From Neovahlkampfia damariscottae (lineage: Eukaryota; Heterolobosea; Selenaionea; Neovahlkampfiida; Neovahlkampfiidae), in contig JABLTG010000279.1 of assembly GCA_016618085.1 (NCBI GenBank), forward strand, positions 1-15,419: a DNA stretch of 15,419 nucleotides, given 5' to 3'. Positions 7,057 through 14,855 of this stretch are shown in pieces (position 1 is the first letter of the stretch; each line of letters starts with the position of its first letter). A model generated the notes under the pieces. That model was given only the letters and a program-made list of their open reading frames with translations. It was not told where the DNA came from and did not search any database. Made by a program: the position numbers and the translations under genes.

Positions 7057-8268
7057 TTAAGAAGAGTTGTTATTTAACATTTCCATAATTTTATTAATAT
7101 TTTCATTTTGTTTGTCAATTTCAATTTTATGGGTGCTTTTGGTCATAAAGTCACCAAGATTATTAGTTCCACCATAAAGGAAATTGGTAGCCCTAACATA
7201 TGAACCTGAACTTGTATTGAAGTCTGAAGCTAATCCCATATTTATGATTCTTTGATCAACATCACATAAGGTTCCAGTTTTTGGTTGAACAAAATGATTG
7301 TATGATGAACTTGGAGCAACTGCACTTGTAAGCACGTGACCATTTGCACCATTTTCTCTAACAACAATTGAACTACCAGATTTAATTTGTCCTGTTGTAA
7401 ATGAATTTCCATCAACATACAGTTTTGCACTTGCAGTTGTTGCAACTGAAGATTCTACATTTCCTATGATTGTAGGAGTAGTAGAATCTAATGCTCCCAA
7501 CCAAATAGGGTGATAAGTTGAAAAATCTGGACTAATTCCTGATATTGTTGGTTTTCTTGCACCTGATGGTTGTCTTATTCCCATTGCAAGTCTTGTGTCA
7601 TCTGTTGAGCTTTTCAACAAATATGTCCAACTATTATTAGTTGCAGATTGAAATTGAATACCTCCTTCAATAAGACTATTAACATATACAATTCCAGTTC
7701 CATTTGCATCAATAGTTAAATCATCATTTGCACCAACTGATGTTATAGAATTTGTTGTTATGCCATCATTGAATGATTTAATACCACCCACACTTTGAGC
7801 TCCTGCACTCATCACAAAATCAGCATTTGCTCCTGCATCTGGAAAACTATAAACCCTATTTGCGGCAGGATTAGTGGCATTCAAGGCAATATTATTACCT
7901 GTGCCGCCTGGTGTAATAGTCAATTGATTTGATGCATCATTTAATTTTCCGCTATGAACTTCAAATTTGTATTTTGATGAATCAGCACCATCTTGATAGA
8001 CTATAGGTTGGGAATTAATCCAGTATCCAGTATTTAAAGGAATATTTATATCCCCAGTAACACCTACTTCACTTAAACTGTCTTTTATTTTGTTAGTTCC
8101 ATCACCAACAATAATTTTATTTGCAGTTAATACATCTGCAGGTGTTCTTTGTATGTATTCATCAAGGGAAGCCATTGTTACCCCTGCAAAGGTAGGTAAT
8201 TCAGTTGTGGTAATTGTTTTACCATATAAAGATAAGCCATTTTGTTCTGTGATTTGTCTAACGGACAT
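7057..8268 (-). CDS. Fibre-like / receptor-binding structural protein 1
   Basis: 403 residues, intact, from ATG at 8266-8268. Low-complexity Ser/Thr/Asn/Gly beta-rich sequence typical of trimeric fibres. A conserved-looking block DFVMSAGAQSVGGIKSFND (about 149-167) is like blocks in phage and giant-virus fibres. The body includes KPTISGISPDF and YVDGNSFTTGQ segments. The last ~25 residues (KQNENINKIMEML) form a likely trimerising coiled coil. It is paralogous to the gene at 12262: GDINIPLNTGYWINSQP here aligns with GDMNIPADDPNNRGYFLNSQP there. It should be a capsid spike that recognises host cells. It faces the capsid-like gene at 8319 from a 50-bp shared promoter region. Confidence 0.65.
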   Translation of the reverse strand: MSVRQITEQNGLSLYGKTITTTELPTFAGVTMASLDEYIQRTPADVLTANKIIVGDGTNKIKDSLSEVGVTGDINIPLNTGYWINSQPIVYQDGADSSKYKFEVHSGKLNDASNQLTITPGGTGNNIALNATNPAANRVYSFPDAGANADFVMSAGAQSVGGIKSFNDGITTNSITSVGANDDLTIDANGTGIVYVNSLIEGGIQFQSATNNSWTYLLKSSTDDTRLAMGIRQPSGARKPTISGISPDFSTYHPIWLGALDSTTPTIIGNVESSVATTASAKLYVDGNSFTTGQIKSGSSIVVRENGANGHVLTSAVAPSSSYNHFVQPKTGTLCDVDQRIINMGLASDFNTSSGSYVRATNFLYGGTNNLGDFMTKSTHKIEIDKQNENINKIMEMLNNNSS

Positions 8269-8318
8269 TTAATTATATAGTATTGAAAGAAAAAAATATC
8301 TGTATTTATATTATAATT
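8269..8318. promoter_or_regulatory. Bidirectional promoter region between fibre 1 and capsid-like gene
   Basis: 50 bp separate the divergent ATGs. Leftward, the sequence before the start is ACTATATAATTAA; rightward, TATATTATAATT. Both have a TATA(A)TT core within 5-15 nt of the ATG, and neither has the box A of the replication genes, suggesting a separate late-class signal. Confidence 0.45.
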
Positions 8319-8714
8319 ATGACAACAAGTTTATCAGCAGTTCCGTTGAAATTAAACAATTCAGTGCCTGAATATCTTGACTTGAAAAGTGAAAGAACTT
8401 ACAATATCCTTCACGGTGTTTCAGAATATAGTAGAGCAATTAAACCTGCAACCAATCCAACGATAAGTGGTGTAAATATTGATTGTTTACCACCAAGTTC
8501 AAATGCATTGATTCACCCATCAGTGTATAAAAAAGCAAAAAATACATTAACTTTAAATATAAAAAATTCTATTGGTTCCGATATTGCAGCAATATTTGGG
8601 TCAGCAGAAGCAGATGGATTAGTTGCATATGCTAACCGTTATTTTGCTTTGAGAGCTTATCCATTCTATTTGATTGGACAAAAATTCTCAAAAGAAAAAA
8701 TTAACAAAAAGTAA
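8319..8714 (+). pseudogene. Major capsid protein-like N-terminus, truncated
   Basis: 131 residues from ATG 8319 (MTTSLSAVPLKLNNSVPEYL). NIDCLPPSSNALIHPSVY (about 58-75) and RYFALRAYPF (about 108-117) resemble the N-terminal region of double-jelly-roll major capsid proteins of PLVs, which I know from memory to carry 'PPSSNALI' and 'RAxPx' features. Those proteins are normally about 500-600 residues, so most of the two jelly rolls is missing. After the stop at 8712-8714 only a 30-residue fragment (8722-8814) and non-coding sequence follow. The gene is therefore probably broken by deletion. Alternative: an unrelated short structural protein. No C-terminal remnant is seen elsewhere in the window. 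Confidence 0.5.
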
Positions 8715-9222
8715 AAAAAAAATGGTTCTTGAGATTGGCATCCAAAGAAATAAAAATGAAGAAGTTAAAACTTTTGCTCAATTACAAATATATTATCAAT
8801 GTAAGAAGCAGTAAAACAGGTTGGTTTTTTAATTCAATTGAAATATTCAAGTGAAACTTCTTCACAATTTTTGATGGAGCAATAAAAAAAAAAGCAAATG
8901 ATGAAAGAAAACTGTTTTCAAGTATTCAATAGAAAGTTGGAATTTGGAGTTTTTCTCCAAACGAATCAGATGGATTGACGAATTTGGTTTAAAATTCCGA
9001 ATGTTGTTGAATGGTCGGAGCATTTCTTTCACCTTATTTGCTCTTAAAATTTCTATTTCACCATTTTCGGAAATTGTAATATCCAAATGGAGATTTCACC
9101 CTTTTTTGTTCTGATCCTCTGAACCAAATGGACAATCCAAAAATCTCCGTGGCACCAATAAATAGCTGGAAATTTAGTCATTTATCACTCACAAAACAAC
9201 AACACATCAAAACAACAACAAA
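8715..9222. other. Gap: viral remnant, then host-like upstream region
   Basis: 8715-8851 is AT-rich and virus-like, with a 30-residue ORF (8722-8814, MVLEIGIQRNKNEEVKTF...) that may be decayed capsid sequence. From about 8852 composition changes to visibly more G and C, for example near 9090-9170. Nothing in this part matches viral genes. A 74-codon minus-strand frame (9086-8862) has no ATG start and no clear homology. Near the gene at 9223, AATAAATA (9157-9164), CACTC (about 9186-9190) and a CAACAACA-rich leader (9191-9222) resemble a short host core promoter and 5' UTR. Confidence 0.4.
8841..8851 (+). repeat. 11-bp direct repeat, left copy (AAATATTCAAG)
   Basis: Exact match to 10832-10842. 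The two copies bracket the compositionally different block that carries the EGF-like gene. It could be a target-site duplication or recombination microhomology; chance in AT-rich DNA cannot be excluded. Confidence 0.4.
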
Positions 9223-10833
9223 ATGATCAACTCAAAAATTTTGTTCATCCTTTTACTCACTATTGTACAAATTTATTCTCAAACCTGCTTTGGTATTGAT
9301 AAATCATCAACTCAAGTTTGCAGTGCTTCAGGTATTTGTGTTTCTGATAATAAATGCTCTTGCTATTCTGGATTTGATGGAAATCAATGTGAAAACAAAG
9401 CTAAATCAACTTGCAAATGGAACACAAATGTCATGACAAAAACCGATTTTTATCCAACTGCTGATCCAGAATCAATAGATTTTGAAGATGATAAACTTGA
9501 AATGAGCATCAAAGCTCCTTTGGTCACTGACAGATTGGACACAAAAATTTTCATTCAAAATGCTTCATACGCTCAATGTGCATATCCTGGAAACAATGTC
9601 ATCAATCAACTTGATGAATCTGGAAAATGCTTTAACAGATTCAATTACTCGCTTCCATGGTCAACAGGAAAAAATTGTGGTTGGGAAACTCAAAATACTC
9701 AAGACCAAAGAATCTACAATGGAAACATGTACATTGAACAAACTGAAAATATTGGATTAATCAGAGGACAATCTATTCAAAGATATATCAAAAGAGTTAT
9801 TCCTTTGAGTGTTAAATTCCAAACAAGAGTTTCTGTTTCAACAGATATCAAGGTATTTGCTCCAGTTGCTATGTTCACAGCTATCACAAAACAAGAATAT
9901 ATTGAAGGTCCACCAAAATCTGGTGATTTTGAATTCATTACATCATTACAATATCCATTTCAACTTGACACTACAAATTTAAATGTAGATGAATTCCCAT
10001 CTGGACTTGTACCAACACTCAAAGATATTTCAGATGAATGCAAACCAAATCAACCTTGCACACAAAAATTCGCAATGAAATTAGAAGTCAAAGGAGCTTG
10101 TTCATTTACAGGTACATATAAAATGAAATTGAAACTCAAATGTCATCCTTCAATCACCAATGCAGCTGATTGTCCTTTAGACTCAAATAGAGATGTAACA
10201 ATTGAAATTTCTGCAAACTCAGAAAATTTTTGTTCAGTTGTCAATGTAAATATCAATCTTTCAGGAACTTTAAAATCATATCAAGATGTATCTCACACCA
10301 TAAGAAAAGATGCCTTCTTATTGGGTCAAACTTCATTTTTCAAAGCAGAAGTTTCATCTCCAAAAGCTACTTTAAAAGAAACTAAAATCGTAAGAGTTCA
10401 ATGGGAGCAAGGCAATTCAACTAAAGTTTTGTTCGATAATTTTGCAATTACAACTGAAGGAACTACTGAAAAATTTGCTCTTGGAGCAACTGGTTCAAAT
10501 GATGCTTCCTTCAAATTCGATTTGGAAAAAGAGTACATGAATATTGCTGAAGATTCAAATGCTGATTTCAAAGTTAGTGCTTTACTTGAAGTTAAATATC
10601 AATCAATCGATGGTCAAACTGAAACAACTTTTTCTGATGCATCATTTTCATTATTAGATTTAAAAACTCTTCAAGCTGAAGTAGATCCAGTTGAAGGAAG
10701 TCAACAATCAAAATATTCAGAAGAAATCAAAATTTTTGGAATTTATGAACCAAAGAACAATGGAGGAAGTGTCATTTCTATTGGATTATCTTTGATGATC
10801 TTTATTTCATCCATTTATGTTTTTCTCATGTAA
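9223..10833 (+). CDS. Secreted/surface-anchored protein with EGF-like domain
   Basis: 536 residues and intact. Residues 1-19 are a signal peptide (KILFILLLTIVQIYS). Cysteines 22, 33, 39, 45, 47 and 56 form one EGF-like module (CSCYSGFDGNQCE). A long beta-rich, Cys-containing ectodomain follows (CGWETQNTQDQRIYNG near 153-168), with several N-glycosylation sequons. The C-terminus (GGSVISIGLSLMIFISSIYV) is hydrophobic up to the last residues with no cytoplasmic tail, which suits a GPI-anchor signal or a tail-end membrane helix. Codon use has more C-ending codons than the viral genes. It has no introns or lesions. It is probably a host adhesion or surface protein; capture by the virus as cargo is the alternative. 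Its TAA overlaps the right copy of the 11-bp repeat, so no host 3' UTR is obvious. Confidence 0.65.
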   Translation: MINSKILFILLLTIVQIYSQTCFGIDKSSTQVCSASGICVSDNKCSCYSGFDGNQCENKAKSTCKWNTNVMTKTDFYPTADPESIDFEDDKLEMSIKAPLVTDRLDTKIFIQNASYAQCAYPGNNVINQLDESGKCFNRFNYSLPWSTGKNCGWETQNTQDQRIYNGNMYIEQTENIGLIRGQSIQRYIKRVIPLSVKFQTRVSVSTDIKVFAPVAMFTAITKQEYIEGPPKSGDFEFITSLQYPFQLDTTNLNVDEFPSGLVPTLKDISDECKPNQPCTQKFAMKLEVKGACSFTGTYKMKLKLKCHPSITNAADCPLDSNRDVTIEISANSENFCSVVNVNINLSGTLKSYQDVSHTIRKDAFLLGQTSFFKAEVSSPKATLKETKIVRVQWEQGNSTKVLFDNFAITTEGTTEKFALGATGSNDASFKFDLEKEYMNIAEDSNADFKVSALLEVKYQSIDGQTETTFSDASFSLLDLKTLQAEVDPVEGSQQSKYSEEIKIFGIYEPKNNGGSVISIGLSLMIFISSIYVFLM

Positions 10834-11675
10834 ATATTCAAGATAATATATTGTAAATAAAATTTGAAAATCACAATCATTTATTTCTTGTTTTTCTTTT
10901 AATGATTTACCTTTATATTCAATTGCTTTATTATTAATTGTTTCACATAATTCAGATTTCAATTTCGTTTTATTCAAATTTATTTTTTTTGGATTTACTT
11001 TTACGAATTTATCAAATGACAAATATTCACTGATATATTTATTTACCTCATAGTGGGTTATTTGTGAATTATTGTTATTTTCTCTCATATTACTTTGAAA
11101 TTCATTTTCCAAGAATTCATTGTCTCGTATTTCGTCATCATTTGCTTGAAATCTTAATGTACTCCCTTCTTTGTCACGTGTGATGGTCTGGAATTTAATT
11201 AAATTTGAAGGTTTATTTTTGTGTTCATATTTCTCACCAGCATAATTTTTTAAATATTTGTAAGTGTAGTTCTGAACATGTTCGTAATTCTTCAATTTTT
11301 TGATGTGTTCACTTGTAGCTCTTATTGTATATGTTCCTTCTCTGACTGGAATAATTACACCTTCCTTACGCCAAAATGTAACATGACATGAATATTTAGA
11401 AATTCTGTTGTCTTCTGTTTGTTCAATTTCGATTTTTTTAGTTTTTTTGTTTGATTGGTTTAATTGTTTGGATGCAGATACTATTTTAGCAACATCACCT
11501 TTCTTCAAATGATGGATGTTATAACCAGCATTTTTGTAAAAGTATGTATCATCAGCCAATAATTGAATTTTACCTTCTTTTGCAAGTCTGGCAAGTTCAT
11601 TATAATCAGTTTTTGGTTGTTTTGGTTGTTTTGGTTGAAATTTCCTGAAAATAAGGATTTAATTAATGAAAGCAT
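10807..11675 (-). pseudogene. Unknown viral-side protein, frameshifted near its start, 3' end altered
   Basis: The main frame runs from about 11640 down to TGA at 10809-10807. The best start is the ATG at 11675-11673 (MLSLIKSLFSG); a one-base shift near 11645 (GGAAATTT) is needed to join it to the QPKQPKQPKTDYNELARL frame. Visible segments are LLADDTYFYKNAGYNIHHLK, a Lys-rich hydrophilic linker, CHVTFWRKEGVIIPVREGTY, and an Asn/Lys-rich C-terminal half. I do not recognise the family. It sits beside morphogenesis genes on the same strand as the small membrane protein. The last eight residues (HEKNING and the preceding Leu) are read from the EGF-gene block. If the block is removed at the 11-bp repeat, the frame would stop two codons after LEY. 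Confidence 0.45.
10832..10842 (+). repeat. 11-bp direct repeat, right copy (AAATATTCAAG)
   Basis: Exact match to 8841-8851. It begins inside the TAA of the EGF-like gene. It also lies inside the 3' end of the minus-strand gene above it, whose last eight codons come from the host-like block. Confidence 0.4.
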
Positions 11676-11869
11676 TAAATATTAAAATAGTATTAGAATC
11701 TTTAAAAAATAATATTTATCCGTTTAAAGATGATATTAATTTATTAATGCTTAAAATTGCATCAGAATATAAAATATCTTTGTCTGAATTTAATGATGAA
11801 GAAATTGATAAATTAAAGAAATATATTGATTTCTTTAGTTATTGTATTGATGAAATTTATTTTAATTAA
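11666..11869 (+). CDS. Small acidic helical protein, unknown
   Basis: 67 residues from ATG 11666. It is mostly helical and charged (DINLLMLKIASEYKISLSEF, about 23-42) and ends DEIYFN. No known motif. Its start overlaps by 10 bp the inferred start of the divergent gene at 11675, which makes one of the two starts doubtful. No box A is present upstream. It may be real and short, or a chance AT-rich frame. Confidence 0.4.
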   Translation: MKALNIKIVLESLKNNIYPFKDDINLLMLKIASEYKISLSEFNDEEIDKLKKYIDFFSYCIDEIYFN

Positions 11870-11900
11870 TTTAATTTATTAATCTTGTTTAAAATAAGAT

Positions 11901-12218
11901 TTATACGTATTTACCTACCTTAACCGCAATATAACCAAATATCAATAAACCTAATATTCCACCACCTGCAATCAGATAAAAACTTGGAGAATATGTTAGT
12001 GGGTCCAATAGATTTTTAAATCCTTGCCCTGTACCTTTTGTTATTGTTTGAATGTTATTTGAAATTACACTTGGAACTAAACCACCTACACGTTGAAAGC
12101 CTAGCTAGAAATCATCCCAATTACCACTTAAGAAGCCATGGCTTGATTGATCAAATACTGAATTTACTTTGTCGGAGATCAAACTCCCGAATTGTGACAA
12201 GCTGTTGAATATTGACAT
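11901..12218 (-). pseudogene. Small membrane protein with one in-frame TAG
   Basis: On the minus strand, ATG at 12218-12216 opens a 105-codon frame to TAA at 11903-11901 that is interrupted only by TAG at 12107-12105 (codon 38). The N-terminal part (MSIFNSLSQFGSLISDKV) is amphipathic. The C-terminal part has one clear membrane helix, FYLIAGGGILGLLIFGYIAV (about residues 79-98), followed by a basic end (KVGKY). Small single-pass proteins of this form are common in PLV and virophage morphogenesis clusters, and are thought to be virion membrane or capsid-associated components. That role is inference. The frame is otherwise clean on both sides of the TAG. It diverges from the fibre gene at 12262 across 43 bp. 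Confidence 0.55.
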
Positions 12219-12261
12219 ATATAATTATAAGAGACATTTTTTTTATCAGACAATATTAAAT
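12219..12261. promoter_or_regulatory. Bidirectional promoter region between membrane protein and fibre 2
   Basis: 43 bp between divergent ATGs. Leftward sequence before the start is CTTATAATTATAT; rightward is CAATATTAAAT. This repeats the arrangement at 8269-8318: short spacer, TATAAT-like core next to each ATG, and no box A. Confidence 0.4.
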
Positions 12262-13928
12262 ATGAGCAAATCTATGGGTGCTATATCTAAAATCCCTCGT
12301 TTCATCAGAGGAGGCAATTATAACAGACGCAACAATACAAAATTTAACTGTTAACTCGTCAATTACAGTTCCTAACGTGGTTTCTTCGTCTTCTACTATG
12401 ACATATAATACCATTGTCAGAGGAGATGGCGAAAGTAGAGGTGTTCAATCATCAGGGGTAACAATTGATGACAGTAATAATGTTACTGGTATTAATTCTA
12501 TAACTACAAGTGCAATCACATTGAATGGAGATATGAATATTCCAGCTGATGACCCAAATAATAGAGGTTATTTTTTAAATTCTCAACCGGTTTTATCTAG
12601 AAATGGAACAACACTGGAAATTGAACTGGAAGTTGACAGAGTTAAAGCAAACAAAGAAATTGAAATTGTTGAAGCAACGAACTAGATCAAAGTTAGTAAC
12701 ACAAATTTTAGTCAAACTCTAAATGTAAATGATACTACAGCAAACAGAACATACACACTAGATGTTGACACAGATAGCCGTTTTGTGATGACAGAAGGTA
12801 CACAAACAATAAACGGGACAAAGACATTATTAGGAACTGGAAACATAACTATGAACACTGAAACAACATTAGAAACAAATAGTATCATCTCAAAAACTGG
12901 ATCTGACATTACAATAGATGCATTTGGTGACCAAAGAATAATATTTGGTACTTTGTCCAACTTTGGAACAAGTTTCAGGTCCAGCACTGATACAAATTGG
13001 TGTGCAGAATTTAGGAATAGCACTGCAAATTACATGGCAGTGGCAGGAACATACAATCAGGGGGTGATCACAGACCACAAATTGGAGGACATCAGATTTC
13101 ACCTTTGGCTTGGGATGTGTTGTGGTTTAACCCTGTTAGTGTTAGTACCGCTTTGGTTTGTGTTGGTAATGAAACAAGAGCTAATGTTTTGGCTGAAGCA
13201 TCTAGATTATTTGTGGAAGGAAAGTCAACTACTACAGGAAATATAATTACACGTAGCGACCTTGTAGTTAAAAAGACATCTACAACTGGAGGAACATTGA
13301 CAGGAACATTCACAGGAAATCATACATATACAATACCAGATGGCGGTGGAACATTTTTAATGAGTGGTGGGCAATTACAACGTCATCAGTGTCAAATGCA
13401 AGTGATTTGACAATTCAATCAACAGGAGGATACACCAATATTCCGTCAAATAATAATGGAGGTTTGATCATAAAATCCAGTGATGACACAAGTTACTCAA
13501 CAAGAGTTACAAATAATACTGACACTCATGGACTTGGCTTTAGAGTTTACAATGATACTTTTAACAGTGAAATAAGACCTATTATATCTGGAGTTACAAA
13601 CACAGGAACAACAGTTTCAGGTACTCACAGTTTATGGCTATGTCCTTATGATACAACGGATAAAATCATCTGTGGAAATTTAAAAGAAAGTGATTTTGGC
13701 GTTGGATCAATTAAGTTAGGGGTTGAGGGCCATATAATGTGTGATGGGGTATATACAAATGGAACCGCAAAAATACATTCAGCATCAACAAATTTTAAGT
13801 TACCAACTGGAACTACAAATTATACAACTTTGTATGACACATCTACAATTACATTAGAACAGTTATCTGAAAGAGTTAGAGCTATACAAACAATTTTAGC
13901 CGAACAAGGTTTATTAATTAACATATAA
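12262..13928 (+). pseudogene. Fibre-like structural protein 2, degraded
   Basis: ATG 12262 gives MSKSMGAISKIPRF, then a shift near 12300-12310 leads into the main frame (EEAIITDATIQNLTVN). A TAG at 12683-12685 interrupts it with the same protein continuing in frame (IKVSNTNF... FVMTEGTQTINGTKTLLGTG). Two further shifts fall in G-runs at 13060-13064 and 13369-13371, each consistent with loss of one G. The C-terminus (LEQLSERVRAIQTILAEQGL) is a coiled coil. The sequence is paralogous to the gene at 7057-8268, but contains the central ~150-residue module twice: once at about 12890-13290 and again at about 13400-13780. It should be a second capsid spike or a longer isoform. It is not functional as read. 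Confidence 0.6.
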
Positions 13929-13950
13929 TTATTTTATAGGACAATCATAT

Positions 13951-14830
13951 ATGCAAACAAATATAGTTATTGATAGTTCAAGAAGAGATGTTTTAGAAAC
14001 AAGCAATAACAAGTGGATTTATAGACCAAAAACAGTTTATGAAAATGTAAAAAATATTAAATTAACCGGTTGTATCATCCCAAATACTCAATATTTAATT
14101 CATGATAATAATAATGTTATTACCGTTGAAAATGCCAGCACTGATTATTCTTTCAACTTAACCAAGGGATTTTACACTCCATCAACTTTGGTTACAGAGA
14201 TACAAACAAAATTGAACACAAATGGATTTGGTACTACTTTCACAGTTTCACAAAGTGCAATAACCCAAAAATTTAGATTTCAAACTACAGCAAGTATTAT
14301 TTATAAATTTGCTAGTAATTCAAGCTTAGCTAAAATTCTTGGTTTTCTTGCAAGTACCACAGCATCGACAACTGATATATATAGCACAAACATATATGAT
14401 TTATCAGGGACAAAATATTTCAAATTGAGAATTAAAGAAATTAACAATCTCCTCGACAGTAATATAAGTGGTTTATCACAGAGTTTTATTATTCCTAATT
14501 CTGTTAATCAAGGGGAATATAACTACTTAACGGCTAATGAATTGATGGTTATTGTGATAAAGTGGCCAATTAGATTTAATTTTGCCAGTTATTTTTAGAT
14601 TTTTTACTTGAAGTTCTGCTTCGGGTAATGAATTTCTTGTTAGTTATGCTAATGATCATAAAGTTGAAACTTCAGAATTTAAAAGGTATCACGGTGGTAG
14701 ATTTTTTGAAGAAAATGATGTCCAATTAACGGTTAATTTTTCCACTTTGGCTGCACAAACTGACATTATTGTTCATATTAGATCAGCTAGTAGATACGTA
14801 ATTGCAGATGGAACAATTAAAACTTTGTAA
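13951..14830 (+). pseudogene. Minor capsid / penton-like protein, broken near the 3' end
   Basis: ATG 13951 follows the fibre stop by 22 bp. The first 215 codons are open: TNIVIDSSRRD near the N-terminus, then YSFNLTKGFYTPSTLVTEIQ (about residues 69-88). The 'G-x-Y/F-T/S...L...I' pattern is one I associate with minor capsid (penton) proteins of PLVs and large DNA viruses. The frame ends at TAG 14596-14598, but protein-like sequence (SGNEFLVSYANDHKVE... SRYVIADGTIKTL) continues in another frame to TAA 14828-14830. A TGA at 14609-14611 precedes that segment in its own frame, so at least two changes lie between about 14540 and 14615. The segment could alternatively be a separate small gene. Placement before the packaging ATPase suits a capsid gene. 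Confidence 0.5.
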
Positions 14831-14855
14831 ATAAAATATAATTTAATATTATAGT

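Noticed and set aside
8862-9086. Minus-strand 74-codon frame with fairly protein-like sequence upstream of the EGF gene
   Set aside because: It has no ATG start, a TGA lies four codons upstream, and it occupies the presumed promoter region. It could be an exon remnant, but nothing supports this.
12169-12354. Plus-strand 61-codon frame over the start of fibre 2
   Set aside because: It overlaps the divergent membrane protein start. The meaningful start is the internal ATG at 12262, which follows a promoter-like spacer.
7057-13928. Prophage tail-fibre reading of the fibre genes
   Set aside because: The surrounding integrase, PolB, SF3 helicase and A32-type ATPase, the AT-rich promoters without ribosome binding sites, and the intron-bearing neighbour all point to a eukaryotic virus.
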